Assembly: GCA_014529385.2 (NCBI GenBank)
Contig: CM043952.1
Location: 61,830,119-61,894,118, forward strand
Length of the DNA: 64,000 nt
Reading direction: 5' to 3'
From: Adiantum capillus-veneris
Lineage: Eukaryota; Streptophyta; Polypodiopsida; Polypodiales; Pteridaceae
Below, piece after piece: positions 1 through 10,245 of this stretch. Both the position numbers and the translations under genes were made by a program. The stretch's first letter is position 1. Each line of letters opens with the position of its first letter. A model generated the notes under the pieces. It made no database searches and had not been told where the DNA came from. It worked only from the letters and a program-made list of their open reading frames with translations.

Positions 1-122
1 TGGTGTGCCAATCAGTGAACTAATTACTGAAGAGAGTGGGAGACGCTCTCTCAATGGTGTGAACGCATCGGTAGAACCACTACCACAGCAATCACCACCT
101 CCAGAACGACACCTACCTCGTC

Positions 123-506
123 TCAAGGATGAACTACCCATTGGTGTGTATGGGACACACTAGTCCTAGGCGTAGGGGGCACACTCGATTGAGGTGTGGG
201 CCCGGTCGGTGTAGGGATCGCACTAGTCCTAGGTGTAGGGTCAGTCGTAGTTATAGATCTAGAGGAACCTGGCGCCGAAAGGTTCTGTACCATCACGGTC
301 TGCTCTGGTGTGAACTGTGTCAAAAAGAGACCCATCTGCTCGGGTGACATGCCGGTCGGAGTGAGAGGAAAACTGAAACTAGAAGAGTATGGCTCATCAT
401 CATCGGCCATGGCTATAGATACACAAATAACACCCACAAAATACATTAGTTTATAGAAGAAATTATTAATCAATACAAATAACAAATAAACAAATCGCCA
501 ACACAT
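123..506 (-). pseudogene. unrecognised proline/threonine-rich ORF
   Basis: An open frame of 127 codons reads leftwards. The more plausible start is an internal Met at about 411, giving a protein that begins MADDDEPYSSSFSF. The C-terminal half is made of Pro/Thr/Ser repeats of the TPTGPTP and PPTPRTS kind, so it looks like a disordered region. I do not recognise a family. The low-complexity tail and the surrounding transposon debris suggest an accessory or gag-like ORF of an old element rather than a host gene, but this is inference. Confidence 0.25.
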
Positions 507-549
507 GTGAACGAATCAAAAATGTATTGTAGGGTAATAAAAAGAGTTC

Positions 550-847
550 CTAGCAAAAGTCATTAGTTAATCTTTCATCTTCTATGAGATCTGATGCACC
601 AAAGATTTCTATCTTAATCTATACTTCTGCATCTTCGTCATCAAACCCTACTTCTTTGTCGCTCTCCGCATCAGCTTCAGTATTTGACACTTCATCTCTA
701 GGTTCAAGCATATGCTCACCACTGACCTCCAGCTCAAAATCCAAACTTATATCATCCATCAGCCTTGCAATTTGTTAATGAATCACCTCTTCGACCTCAA
801 CGTCCAATCCTTCACACACTTGCTTGCTTTGTGGAGCAACTTGAACA
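550..847 (-). pseudogene. relic of an acidic-tailed protein
   Basis: Reading leftwards, one frame stays coherent for about 100 codons if a TAA and a TAG are read through. It ends in a strongly acidic stretch with EADAESDKEVGFDDEDAEV, then a stop at 550. Both internal stops could be single C-to-T changes of CAA and CAG. The upstream part of the frame lies next to the edge of element 1 at 865 and may have been separated by that insertion. The family is unknown. Confidence 0.25.
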
Positions 848-864
848 ACATGGAGCCAACACGG

Positions 865-2007
865 TGTGAGCGGGATGGAAACACACAGAATGCCTCTATA
901 ACGACCCGACACACACTCTTGGGATGATATACACACACACACTATGGGGCACCACTCGGCTCACACAAACGGCCTGGCCGAGACAGGAAACACACAAACG
1001 GAGTGAGAAGAGAGAGATTTCCCACTTGCCCACTCAACACTCACACATACACACTTACACACACACTCTCAATTCAGCTCAAAGGAGGAAAATTGCTGTT
1101 GTTTAGACTCAATGAAGCTCAGCCCAACACCAATGGGGCAAATAGTTTACACAGTATTGAGGAAATACACCAGATACAACCACAAAGTTAAGCAAAGGCT
1201 TCACTCACCGGAGAAGATTACACAGAAAAACAGTAGAAACTTTGTGAGGAATTCGACAAAATGGACAGTGCCATTGCGTTCGGAACGCCCAAAAACCCCA
1301 CCCTACAATGTCGCAGTGCTCAAATCCGACCTCGGATGAGCAGTTTAGGGCCAAAACGGGCTCCAAAATGAGCAAAAACACAATTGCGGTTGTTCCTCCT
1401 CTCTTCTCCACGTTTTTTCTGGTCTTCTCTTAGTTTTTTCAGTTCCCACACTTAGCTTTATTAGTTGGGCACCCTTGGCCTTTTAGATGACCTCAAACGG
1501 ACCCCGAACAGGCCAAAAACTGACCTCGCAGTGCATAGTTGTCACCTTTTTGCATCATCCGCACACCTGGCACTCATTTCTTTTCAATAATGCGTCACGC
1601 AACCACGTGAAGTGGCCCCAAAAAGTGGTCCTAATGATGACCTTTCTGCATAACTCTCACAAGAAAACACCCACGTTGTGTCCGTCCTCATCCGCATGCA
1701 AATATTGACCCCGTTCGCCCTCCTGACTCCACTAGATGCCATCTGACGCACCTGCTTACCTCATGTCATCGGCCGCGGATAGCTTCCTTGAGAAGTTTTA
1801 CGCGCTACCAACTTCTCCTTATTGTAGAAAAAACACAATGGTACTGGTAATAGTGAGAATCGATGCACTATGTATACCCTGTCCTACCTGTACACATGTG
1901 GGCCCCACGTAACCACCTGGCTCTGAAAAATGGACAATTCTTTATTTGATGCACCATGCATGTATATGTACATATGTGCAATCCCTTGCTCCAAAAAACT
2001 CCTGACA
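865..2007 (-). repeat. 3' LTR of element 1
   Basis: This 1143-bp block recurs at 8440-9581 with roughly 30-35 scattered differences. The ends are TG...CA. By the strand of the coding region it is the 3' LTR. It contains short CA-rich tracts near 1043-1070. Short forward frames inside it are LTR sequence and not genes. Confidence 0.95.
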
Positions 2008-2024
2008 TAATTTGCCCATCCCCT
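2008..2024 (-). other. polypurine tract candidate of element 1
   Basis: On the minus strand, AGGGGATGGG followed by seven bases lies directly upstream of the 3' LTR. That is where plus-strand DNA synthesis is primed in LTR retrotransposons. The tract is short and interrupted by one T. Confidence 0.55.
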
Positions 2025-2035
2025 AGCCTGCTAGA

Positions 2036-3420
2036 TCATTCATGATCAGCAGCAGCAAAGAGAGATATGAGACTCGCCGCATCACAGGTCTCCTCATCCC
2101 TCACCAACACTGCTTGATCCACAGACAGCTCATCTTGCTCCACCATCATCAATCTAGCATGATGCAATTTAAGACGCAATCCATTTACCCTTGACTTATG
2201 TAGAACACCATCCAGGTTAGCCAGCTGATATGTGCCATTTGGAAAACACTCCACTATCTTGAAAGGGCCTTCCCACTTAATTTGAAACTTCTTTTGGAAG
2301 GTGTTGTCCAGCTTACTGTTGTAGCGCAAAACCAAGTCATGTTTCTTGATACCCTTACTTTTGACCTTTTCATTTATCTTTGCCAAAGCCTTATCCTGCA
2401 TCTACCCATAATGTTCCAATGCGCTCATCCTATCCAACTGGACCTCTTGTAACTGCAAGAGTCTCTCTTTGAATGCATCACTAGGCGGCCCAAGCAACTT
2501 CTCTAACATCTTGACCGCAGGCAACTCTACCTCCACAGGCAATAGTGCTTCCTTTCCATACACCAAATGAAATGGAGTAAACCCTGTACCTGTCTTCACC
2601 GAAGTACGGTAAGCCCATAATGCACTAGGCAATTCCAAATCCCAATTCTTTCCTTGGTGCTCTGTCACTTTAGAAAGAATTTGTACCAACTCACCATTGA
2701 ATCTTTCATTTAAGCCATTACACTGCGGGTAATAAGGAGTGGTATGCTGGTGCCTAATCTTCATCTTTGTGCATAAGAAGTCTAGCAGTTTAGCTCTAAA
2801 TCCTGGCCCCTTATCTGAAAGTAGCTCTAATGGCACCCCAAACTTGCAACATATTTCATCATACACAAATTTTGCCACATCCTTTGCAGTGATCTGTTTT
2901 ACTGCTATAGCCTCTGCCCATCTAGAGAGATAGTCCACTGCCGTCAAGATATAGCTTTTGCCCCTGCTTGTGATAGGTAACGGGCCTATTGCATCAATCC
3001 CCCACTTTTCAAACACATCAAACGCCATAATGGTTTTTCGTAGCTCTGGCTTCAACACTCTCTTCCCAAATGCTTGACACCTATTGCAAGACCTACACCA
3101 ATGGTGAACATCCTTGTGCAAACTAGGCCATACATACCCCTCTTGCAAAATCTTATGCAAGGTGATCTTTAGAGCAAAATGGCCACCACATGCGCCTTCA
3201 TGATTCTCTTCCAACACTCTGTAAAGCTCCTCCCGCCAAGGTACACGTCTCAACACGAGATCAGCCCCTTTCATGTATAAGACATCACCAATCAATTTGT
3301 ACCTGTATGCTCTACGCACAAAGCCATACTTCTTAGACCTCTGAATCTCCTTTGGAATGATTCCTGTTAGCAAAAACTCCTCTTCTTGAGCCAAACTTTC
3401 CCGGCCATGATAAAGAGGTA
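2036..3420 (-). pseudogene. element 1 integrase (IN), interrupted by one TAG
   Basis: Numbered from the Met at 3826, the HHCC zinc-binding module is seen as H209, H216, C247 and C250. The catalytic core follows, with Asp in WGIDAIGP, Asp in LLSDKGPGF and Glu in NGLNERFN, so all three acidic residues are present. A TAG at 2402-2404 interrupts the frame after ALEHYG. The same frame then continues as MQDKALAKINEKV and ends in a GPY/F-like C-terminal module (KWEGPFKIVECFPNGTYQL). No chromodomain is visible. The TAG reads naturally as a mutated CAG. Confidence 0.88.
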
Positions 3421-3841
3421 AGGTGGTCCTCAACACAAATAGCTCCCCAATCATGCCTTGAGCTGCTTCATGTGCCTCTCCATTTAGAGCACGTTCAATG
3501 TGTCTGATGATCCATGCTTCGAACTTTTTTAACAGGCCTTTAATTCTGAAGCACATTTCCTTCAATGAGGTGTTCTTGCTCTTCCACACACCCAGCACTT
3601 GCTTCACCACTAACAAGGCATCACCTTTTATGCTCAACCTTCGAACCCCATGCTTCAAAAAAATGTGTAATCTGGCTTCCAGAGTAGCATATTCAGCCTC
3701 ATTGTTACTATGAGCATCCAATTTGAACCCTCTCTTGCATACTAGCTTCCCCTCTGGATCATAAAGTGCTATACCCCCTGAAGCTGCATCATGGCTCTTT
3801 CTGTATGAACCATCAAAGAACAACACATGTGCATTGCTGAT
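3421..3841 (-). pseudogene. element 1 second RNase H (archaeal-like, aRNH)
   Basis: After the TAG at 3842-3844, the frame opens ISNAHVLFFDGSYRKSHDAA. Numbered from the Met at 3826, the acidic residues are D5 in FFDGS, E43/E45 in NNEAEY and D69 in KGDALL. The fourth position, expected as Asp in an AD.LA-type motif, is H119 in GEAHEAA, one base from Asp (CAT against GAT). The domain follows a degenerate conventional RNase H in the same frame. In published Tat elements the extra domain is thought to replace the decaying native one. Confidence 0.8.
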
Positions 3842-5506
3842 CTATGGCACTTCTTTAACTACCTTTCTCACCACCTCTTCCTTAACAATAAGGGGATTCT
3901 CCTTGTAGGTCAACAAATCAGCTAGGGTAGCCCTTGTACTATCTTCCACTAGAAAAGAGAACTCAAACTCTTGCAGCTCAATTACCCATTTCTTCACCAC
4001 ATTTGACATGTTAGTACCATTAATTAACTGTGGCAAAAAGGAATCACTCGTCAAGAAAACAAAAGGCCGTGGTAGCAAGTAATGACAAAATCGTCGACAA
4101 GCAAATATTACACTGGCCATCACTAGCTCTACTTCCGATAACTTTCTCTCCGCTACCAACTTCACTCGGCTTGCACAATACACTGGCCTCATATAATGGC
4201 TGCCCTTCCCCTTTTGCAATAGCATGGCTCCAATGGCATCATCCCCTACTGATGGATTTACATAAAACACTTTCTCCCAATCAGGAGCCTGCATGGCTGA
4301 CAACCCCCCTAACACCTCTTTCACCTCTTGAAACACTTCTTCACACTTGTCATCCCATTGCAATGGATCATGCTTTGCCACTTGCTGTAATGGATAAAGA
4401 AGCTGCGAAGACAATGGAATAAACCGTGCCATGTACTTCACTTTGTGTATAAAAGTTGCCAATTGCTTCGTACTCGTAGGTGATGGAAGAAGAATAATAG
4501 ACTTGACCTTATCTGGATCAGCCTCAATGCCATTTTCTGACACCATATGGCCCAATAACTTCACCCTTGGCTGTGCTAGATGACATTTCTTTGGATTTAG
4601 TTGTCCTCCACATTCATCATATCGAGCCAATACCATCTGCAGCTTCTCATGGTGTTCAGCCCTACTGCTATAAACACAGAAGTCATCCATAAAAGCTTTA
4701 ACACAACTACCAATGAATGGTTCCAACACCCAATTTGCTCTCTCTTGATAGAAGGAAGGTCCATTTGACAACCCAAATGGCAATACTGTGTAGCAATAGC
4801 AGCCCCATGGAGTAATAAAAGTGGTCTTTGTGCGGTCTTTAAGAGCAATCTTCAATTGAAAATAGCCTGAAAAACCATCACACACATTGTACCTCTCATA
4901 ACCTGCCACTGAATCCAAGATCTGATCGATGAATGAAAGAGGATATGGGTTCTTCTTAGTGGCTGCATTTAAGGGTTTAAAATCTACACAAATTCTCCAC
5001 TTCCCAGCCTTCTTTGGACTGACTACAACTGGACTCACCCATTCTGTGGTCTCCACAGGGACTATGAACCCTGCCTTCAACAACTTGTCCACCTCTTCTC
5101 GCAAGGCTTCCATTTTCTCTTGACCCATCCTTCTTAGCCTTTGCCGCACTAGCTTAGCACCTTCTTTCAGCTCTATATGAATCTCTTCGCCCTTGAACCC
5201 TCTGATCTCTTCATATGAAGTAATGAACAAATCAGGAAAACTAGCCAGCATGTGCAAATATATATCCTTCTCCATAGCTGAGAGGTCTCCACAGATCATT
5301 TGTGTCATCAATTCCTGCTTCTTTGACAACTCAACCTTGGTTTGCATCAGCCATTCAATCACTTCATAAGGCCCTTCACTTTCATCCTCGACTTCATTTG
5401 CAAATGCGATTAAACCAGACTCCTGGATTTCTTTATCCATCAAAATAAATGCAACATCAGCATCCTCATCACTGCTGGTAGTGCTATCACTGTCCTCATC
5501 TGTCAC
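3842..5506 (-). pseudogene. element 1 reverse transcriptase and first RNase H
   Basis: The 554-residue frame carries the gypsy RT fingers (WVSPVVVSPKKAGKWRICVDF), the first catalytic Asp in YNVCDGFSGY (D210), VLPFGLSNGP, and the catalytic box as FMDD (272-275) instead of YxDD. RNase H begins near 413. Its first catalytic Asp position reads YVNPS (N417) where VDxS is usual, so this RH looks inactive. An acidic spacer of about 100 residues precedes RT. The frame is continuous with protease upstream and with the second RNase H downstream, apart from one TGA and one TAG. Confidence 0.9.
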
Positions 5507-5560
5507 CGTGGAAGAGTCTTCATTACTAGACTCATCCTCATCTTCATGAAGCTCCTCTAA

Positions 5561-6343
5561 TCATTTCCTTGTGTCCATATTGTATAGCTTCTTGGTACCT
5601 GTCTTTCCATAGAGGCTAATCGTACCATGTCGCCAATCTTGAACAGCTCCCACTGCACGTAACCATGGTCTGCCTAGTATAATAGGATATGCTCCCAACC
5701 CTGCTTGAATCACATGAAAATCAACCACTGCCTTTGCATCATATGCCTCCACTTCTAAGCTCTTTACAACACCCAAGCATTTTACTTTTTGATGGTTTGC
5801 CAATCTGATCCGAAAACCTGACACCCCAGCCACTATGAGACCCATCTTCTCAACGCATGAGTGTGTTATGACGCATATTTGGGCTCCACCATCCACATAA
5901 CCTTGTCCCAAATTTTTTCTTTTATGCCACACATCTACTATTGGACAAATGTCTGGTAGCTCATCCATTGCCAACACCTTTACTGAACCTCTCTCTGGCT
6001 CTTTCTCCATTGGGTTAACCATCCTCTTCCACTATCGCTTTAGCTTAGGCACCATCTCTATAAGCTGCCCAAAAGTAACATCTGCCTTTGTGCTCGTCAG
6101 ATCCTCCTTCAAGTCATAGCTTAATTGCCCATCCCCTAGTGGAAAATCTGAAACATGAAACTTTCGACGAGCTCTCCTTTTCCTCTTGGCCTTGACATCC
6201 TCGCCTTCATGGCTCTTTCCTTTCTTCTTACTAGGACCTGGGGCACTTCTTCCTTCCTTATCCTCTGTGGTCCTCTTCCCAATAGGCATCACTAATGTAT
6301 CCTCTAGCTTTGATGCCTTCTCCAAGGTGACTACACTTAGCAC
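5561..6343 (-). pseudogene. element 1 protease (PR) with lysine/arginine-rich linker
   Basis: The retropepsin active site is YVDGGAQICVITHS, with DGGA in place of the usual D[ST]GA. The flap-distal motif is YPIILGRPWLRAVGA. Upstream lies a basic linker (KAKRKRRARRKFHV) after the gag zinc knuckle. A TAG at 6032-6034 splits the frame. A TGA at 5561-5563 separates protease from RT, which lies in the same frame 18 codons on. The protease would cleave the gag-pol polyprotein. Confidence 0.85.
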
Positions 6344-6480
6344 TTTTGTCTTTCCCTTTTCCTCCTGGTCAGTCCACTAGTTCCTTCGTCTCCCTTAATT
6401 TCGATGCCATAATCATTTGACCTAGTTAGCACCTGTTTTGGCAATGGATACATGTCTGCCCCCATCCTTGGTGGCTTATC

Positions 6481-7377
6481 ACATTGTGGGCTGATGTGAC
6501 CCAACTCTCCACAATTATAACATGTGGACGTCTACCTCCAGTACCTACCATTGCTTTGTCCAACACCATTCCTATGCCTTTCTTCACCTCTTGGATGATT
6601 TTCAAACCTCCCTCGACCTCGATTATTTCCCACTTGACCTAGCATGTTTAGGCTGAGATTCTTCATCAAATCTACCACTTGCCTCATCTCTTGCCTTAGC
6701 CCATCATCTTGCACCGATGTAGTGACCACTGCTGGCATAACCTGAGTAGTAACAGGAACCACTGGTTCATGATGAACCCCTGACATGCAACCTTGTAAAG
6801 ACTCTATAGGCTGAAATTCAGACCTCATGGGCAAAGACTCCACCCCTAACTGGCTCAGCTTCCACTCTTTGTTCCTTGCTACCTCTAGTGCATCTTCATA
6901 TGTCCTAGGCTTCTCTAGCTCCACTCTCCAACGTATATTCTCCTAAAGACCAGCCAAGAACCTGTCCTTCTTCATCATGTCAGGCGGGGGTACCTGTGGT
7001 GCTAAGGTCTTGCACATTCGCTCCCATGCCAATGAAAACTTACATATGTACGCATCTACTGGCTCACCTTCCTTTTGCACCAAAGCCTATACTTCTTGCC
7101 ACACTTTGTCAGGATCCTCTATCTTCACAAACTCCACTTCCAACCCATGTCGTAGATTGTCCCAACTCAACCTTACAGGTGGATCAGCCACACGCAACTC
7201 CTCTTCAAATGCTTTAGACCAAACTCGTGCATCACTCTTCAAACAAATTTGGAGAAAACGTAACATCTGCGCAGGGTCATGAATCTGGTTGCTAATGCAG
7301 GCAACCTCCATTTTTTCCAAAAAATCTTCCACATCTTCATCACTTCTTCCATGAAACTCCGAATAAGAGAAAGCCAT
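6481..7377 (-). pseudogene. element 1 gag (capsid and nucleocapsid)
   Basis: A likely start is the Met at 7377 (MAFSYSEFHGRSDEDVEDFL), which begins a capsid-like region of the retrotransposon gag type. A CCHC knuckle, CYNCGELGHISPQC, lies at 6481-6522. Three in-frame TAG codons break it (7087-7089, 6943-6945, 6532-6534). Sequence after each stop continues sensibly in the same frame (for instance ALVQKEGEPVDAYICKF), so these are point nonsense changes. A frameshift lies between the knuckle and the protease frame. Confidence 0.82.
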
Positions 7378-8439
7378 GGCTACCCAAGTTACAATGCTTT
7401 GAGAACCCCTTCGAACACACGTGCAAGAACCCAAAACTTCTCACTACGCAATCCCCAGAAACTTCAATGGAGCTCAACTTTAGATAAGGACAAACACATG
7501 CACATCAAATGAGTTTTCATAGTTGATCATCAGAATTACAACAGGCAAAGGACATTCCAAGATCTCTCGTAATCTTCTTGGCCCGAACATAAAGACTATG
7601 CGCTACTGGAAAAAAATCTTCCTGGACACATGAACATTTATCTGGATTCTCTGAGTTAAATGAAAAGGAGTGAATTGAGGGCCATTTTGATCATCCATTA
7701 AAGCCAACCATGAAGCTCCCAAGAAGGCACACCTGACTTAACCTCTGATTTTGCCAAAATTTCAACAGCATAATAGCATAAATGGCTCAAAAGACCAAAA
7801 GACCAGCCATCATAACTTGGAAAAATTTTGACAGAGTTTCCCCAGAAGTAGAGCAGTAGGAACCCAAAATATAGACTGTATATGTATGCATAAACTGCCA
7901 ACAATAGAACCCGAGCATCAAGTAGGAATCACTAGTACATAGCCTATGGCGAGGTCACAAAAATGGTGCTCTAGCTACCTGTATCACCGAAAGGATCTCC
8001 ACATTTGAGAATCCCCCAGCTCAATAAAACCTCACGCTATCGACCCTCACACGAAGGCTAATGTAAATTGTGTATAGTCAAGTCTCAAAAATGACTATCT
8101 TCCAGACCAAGTCTCAGAAATGGCTGGGACTGCCAAATAAAACCAAGTATGGTTCCACAAAGGCATACAATGGCAGTTTCCACAAGTAACGTACAGTACC
8201 AACAGACAATGCGCTCAAACATGCGCCGTCTGATGCATACCCACGACAACTGCAAGTGACTCCCACTTGCCAATGTATCACTGAACTCCAGCTACATGTA
8301 CCTATGTGAATCACCTGTACCTGAACCCGTCCCTGTAACCTGTAATCTATAATCTGTAACCTGTAATCCCGAATCTCGAAGCTGGAAGCTCGAAGCAGAA
8401 GGTACTCGAAGAAGATCCTCCGTGGGGACGCCAAAAGAA
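7378..8439 (-). other. 5' leader of element 1
   Basis: About 1.06 kb lies between the 5' LTR and gag. I see no conserved coding frame. Near 8340-8395 there is a run of short repeats of the tgtaatctat/ctgtaacctg and cgaagctgg/cgaag type. The PBS candidate is at its right end. Confidence 0.6.
8420..8433 (-). other. primer binding site candidate of element 1
   Basis: Six bases downstream of the minus-strand 5' LTR end, TGGCGTCCCCACGG begins with the TGG expected from complementarity to a tRNA CCA tail. I cannot name the tRNA with certainty. The first five bases match the tRNA-Asp-type PBS (TGGCG), and the rest does not. Confidence 0.5.
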
Positions 8440-9581
8440 TGTGAGCGGGATGGAAACACATAGAATGCCTCTATAATGACCTTACACACACTCTTGGGAT
8501 GATATACACACACACTATGGGGCACCACTCGGCTCACACAGCCAGCCTGGCCGAGACAGGAAACACACAAACGGAGTGAGAAGAGAGAGATTTCCCACTT
8601 GCCCACTCAACACTCACACATACACACTTACACACACACTCTCAATTCAGCTCAAAGGAGGCAAATTGCTGTTGTTTAGACTCAATGAAGCTCAGCCCAA
8701 CACCAATGGGGCAAATAGTTTACACAGTATTGAGGAAATACACCAGATACAACCACAAAGTTAAGCAAAGGCTTCACTCACCGGAGAAGATTACACAGAA
8801 AAACAGTAGAAACTTTGTGAGGAATTCGACAAAATGGACAGTGCCATTGCGTTCGGAACGCCCAAAAACCCCACCCTACAATGTCGCAGTGCTCAAATCC
8901 GACCTCGGGTGAGCAGTTTAGGGCCAAAACGGGCTCCAAAATGAGCAAAAACACAATTGCAGTTGTTCCTCCTCTCTTCTCCACGTTTTTTCTGGTCTTC
9001 TCTCATTTTTTTCAGTTCCCACACTTAGCTTTATTAGTTGGGCACCCTTAGCCTTTTAGATGACCTCAAACGGACCCCGAACAGGCCAAAAACTTACCTC
9101 GCAGTGCATAGTTGTCACCTTTTTGCATCATCCGCACACTTGGCACTCATTTCTTTTCAATAATGCGTCTTGCAACCACGTGAAGCGGCCCCAAAAAGTG
9201 TTCCTAATGATGACCTTTCTGCATAACTCTCACAAGAAAACACCCACGTTGTGTCCGTCCTCATCCTTGTGCAAATATTGACCCCGTTCGCCCTCCTGAC
9301 GCCACTAGATGCCATCTGACGCACCTGCTTACCTCATGTCGTCGGCCCGCGGATAGCTTCCTCGAGAATTTTTACGCGCTACCAACTCCTCCTTATTGTA
9401 GAAAAAACACAATGGTACTGGTAATAGTGAAAATCGATGCACTATGTATACCCTGTCCTACCTGTACACATGTGGACCCCACGTAACCACCTGGCTCTGA
9501 AAAATGGACAATTCTTTATTTGATGCACCATGCATGTATATGTACATATGCGCAATCCCTTGCTCCAAAAAACTCCTGACA
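8440..9581 (-). repeat. 5' LTR of element 1
   Basis: Near-identical partner of 865-2007 with the same TG...CA ends. Differences are mostly single substitutions plus small indels. Three bases after its right end the LTR of element 2 begins. Confidence 0.95.
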
Positions 9582-9584
9582 CCG

Positions 9585-9718
9585 TGTTGAGATAGATGTA
9601 TAAGCACATGTCTATATCTTAACCCTTGTTCCCGTTTATTCTCCCACATTAAGTGATCAATTCCAATATGAGAAAATCATTTGGGTTGGTTAGATATTAG
9701 ATATTATATTTTATGACA
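9585..9718 (-). repeat. 3' LTR of element 2 (short)
   Basis: 134 bp with TG...CA ends, repeated at 16044. By coding strand it is the 3' LTR. Such a length is below the usual few hundred bases for gypsy LTRs. Confidence 0.78.
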
Positions 9719-9728
9719 TTACCTCTAG

Positions 9729-10206
9729 TCTTATAAGACAAAAACATGAGTCATTGAAAAGAAATTTGTACATTTGCTTACTCTAATGTAGCATTGTAAG
9801 CACTGACAAGGTTCATACTATCCTTAAGCTGTATTCCTTGCATCCATCTAGCATCTTCAAAAGGATAATTTTTGAGCTTGATAAGATACCGTCGGATAAT
9901 CTTACCATTTTGTAGTACCTTGTCTTCATTCCAAAGGATAGCTTCGGGTTGTAACACCTCTTCTTGGTCTTATAAGACAAAAACATGAGTCATTGAAAAG
10001 AAATTTGTACATTTGCTTACTCTAATGTAGCATTGTAAGCACTGACAAGGTTCATACTATCCTTAAGCTGTATTCCTTGCATCCATCTAGCATCTTCAAA
10101 AGGATAATTTTTGAGCTTGATAAGATACCGTCGGATAATCTTACCATTTCGTAGTACCTTGTCTTCATTCCAAAGGATAGCTTCGGGTTGTAACACCTCT
10201 TCTTGG
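9729..10206 (-). repeat. 239-bp tandem duplication over the chromodomain
   Basis: Positions 9729-9967 and 9968-10206 are almost identical; the difference noticed is one T/C near 9910/10149. The unit spans the chromodomain codons and the end of pol. Since 239 is not a multiple of three, the second copy lies out of frame, but it is also downstream of the stop at 10017-10019. Confidence 0.92.
10017..10206 (-). pseudogene. element 2 chromodomain
   Basis: The frame reads PEAILWNEDKVLRNGKIIRR then YLIKLKNYPFEDARWMQ, which fits the chromodomain pattern (IL...YLVKWKGY..EDATWE). It ends LE followed by TAA. A TAA just upstream (PPEF*DQEE) breaks its link to the integrase. In chromoviruses this domain reads histone marks and targets integration. 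A second nearly identical copy lies at 9778-9967. Confidence 0.78.
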
Positions 10207-10245
10207 TCTTAAAATTCAGGAGGGTCTTCAATAATTGATTCACTT

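Larger units (their letters stand above)
865..9581 (-). mobile_element. element 1: full-length Ty3/gypsy LTR retrotransposon, Tat-like with two RNase H domains
   Basis: Two LTRs of 1143 and 1142 bp, about 97% identical by eye, start TGTGAGCGGG and end CTCCTGACA in plus-strand reading. They bracket minus-strand gag, PR, RT, RH, a second RH and IN in gypsy order. The second, archaeal-like RNase H between RH and IN is the hallmark reported for the plant Tat lineage. PBS and polypurine candidates sit at the expected ends. No direct 5-bp target duplication is visible: the left flank ends cacgg and the right flank starts ccgtg. The coding frame has seven in-frame stops and at least one frameshift, so this copy is not autonomous. 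Confidence 0.93.

Noticed and set aside
4030-4422. 130-codon plus-strand frame opposite element 1 RT
   Set aside because: Antisense shadow of a well-supported RT/RNase H frame; no motif of its own.
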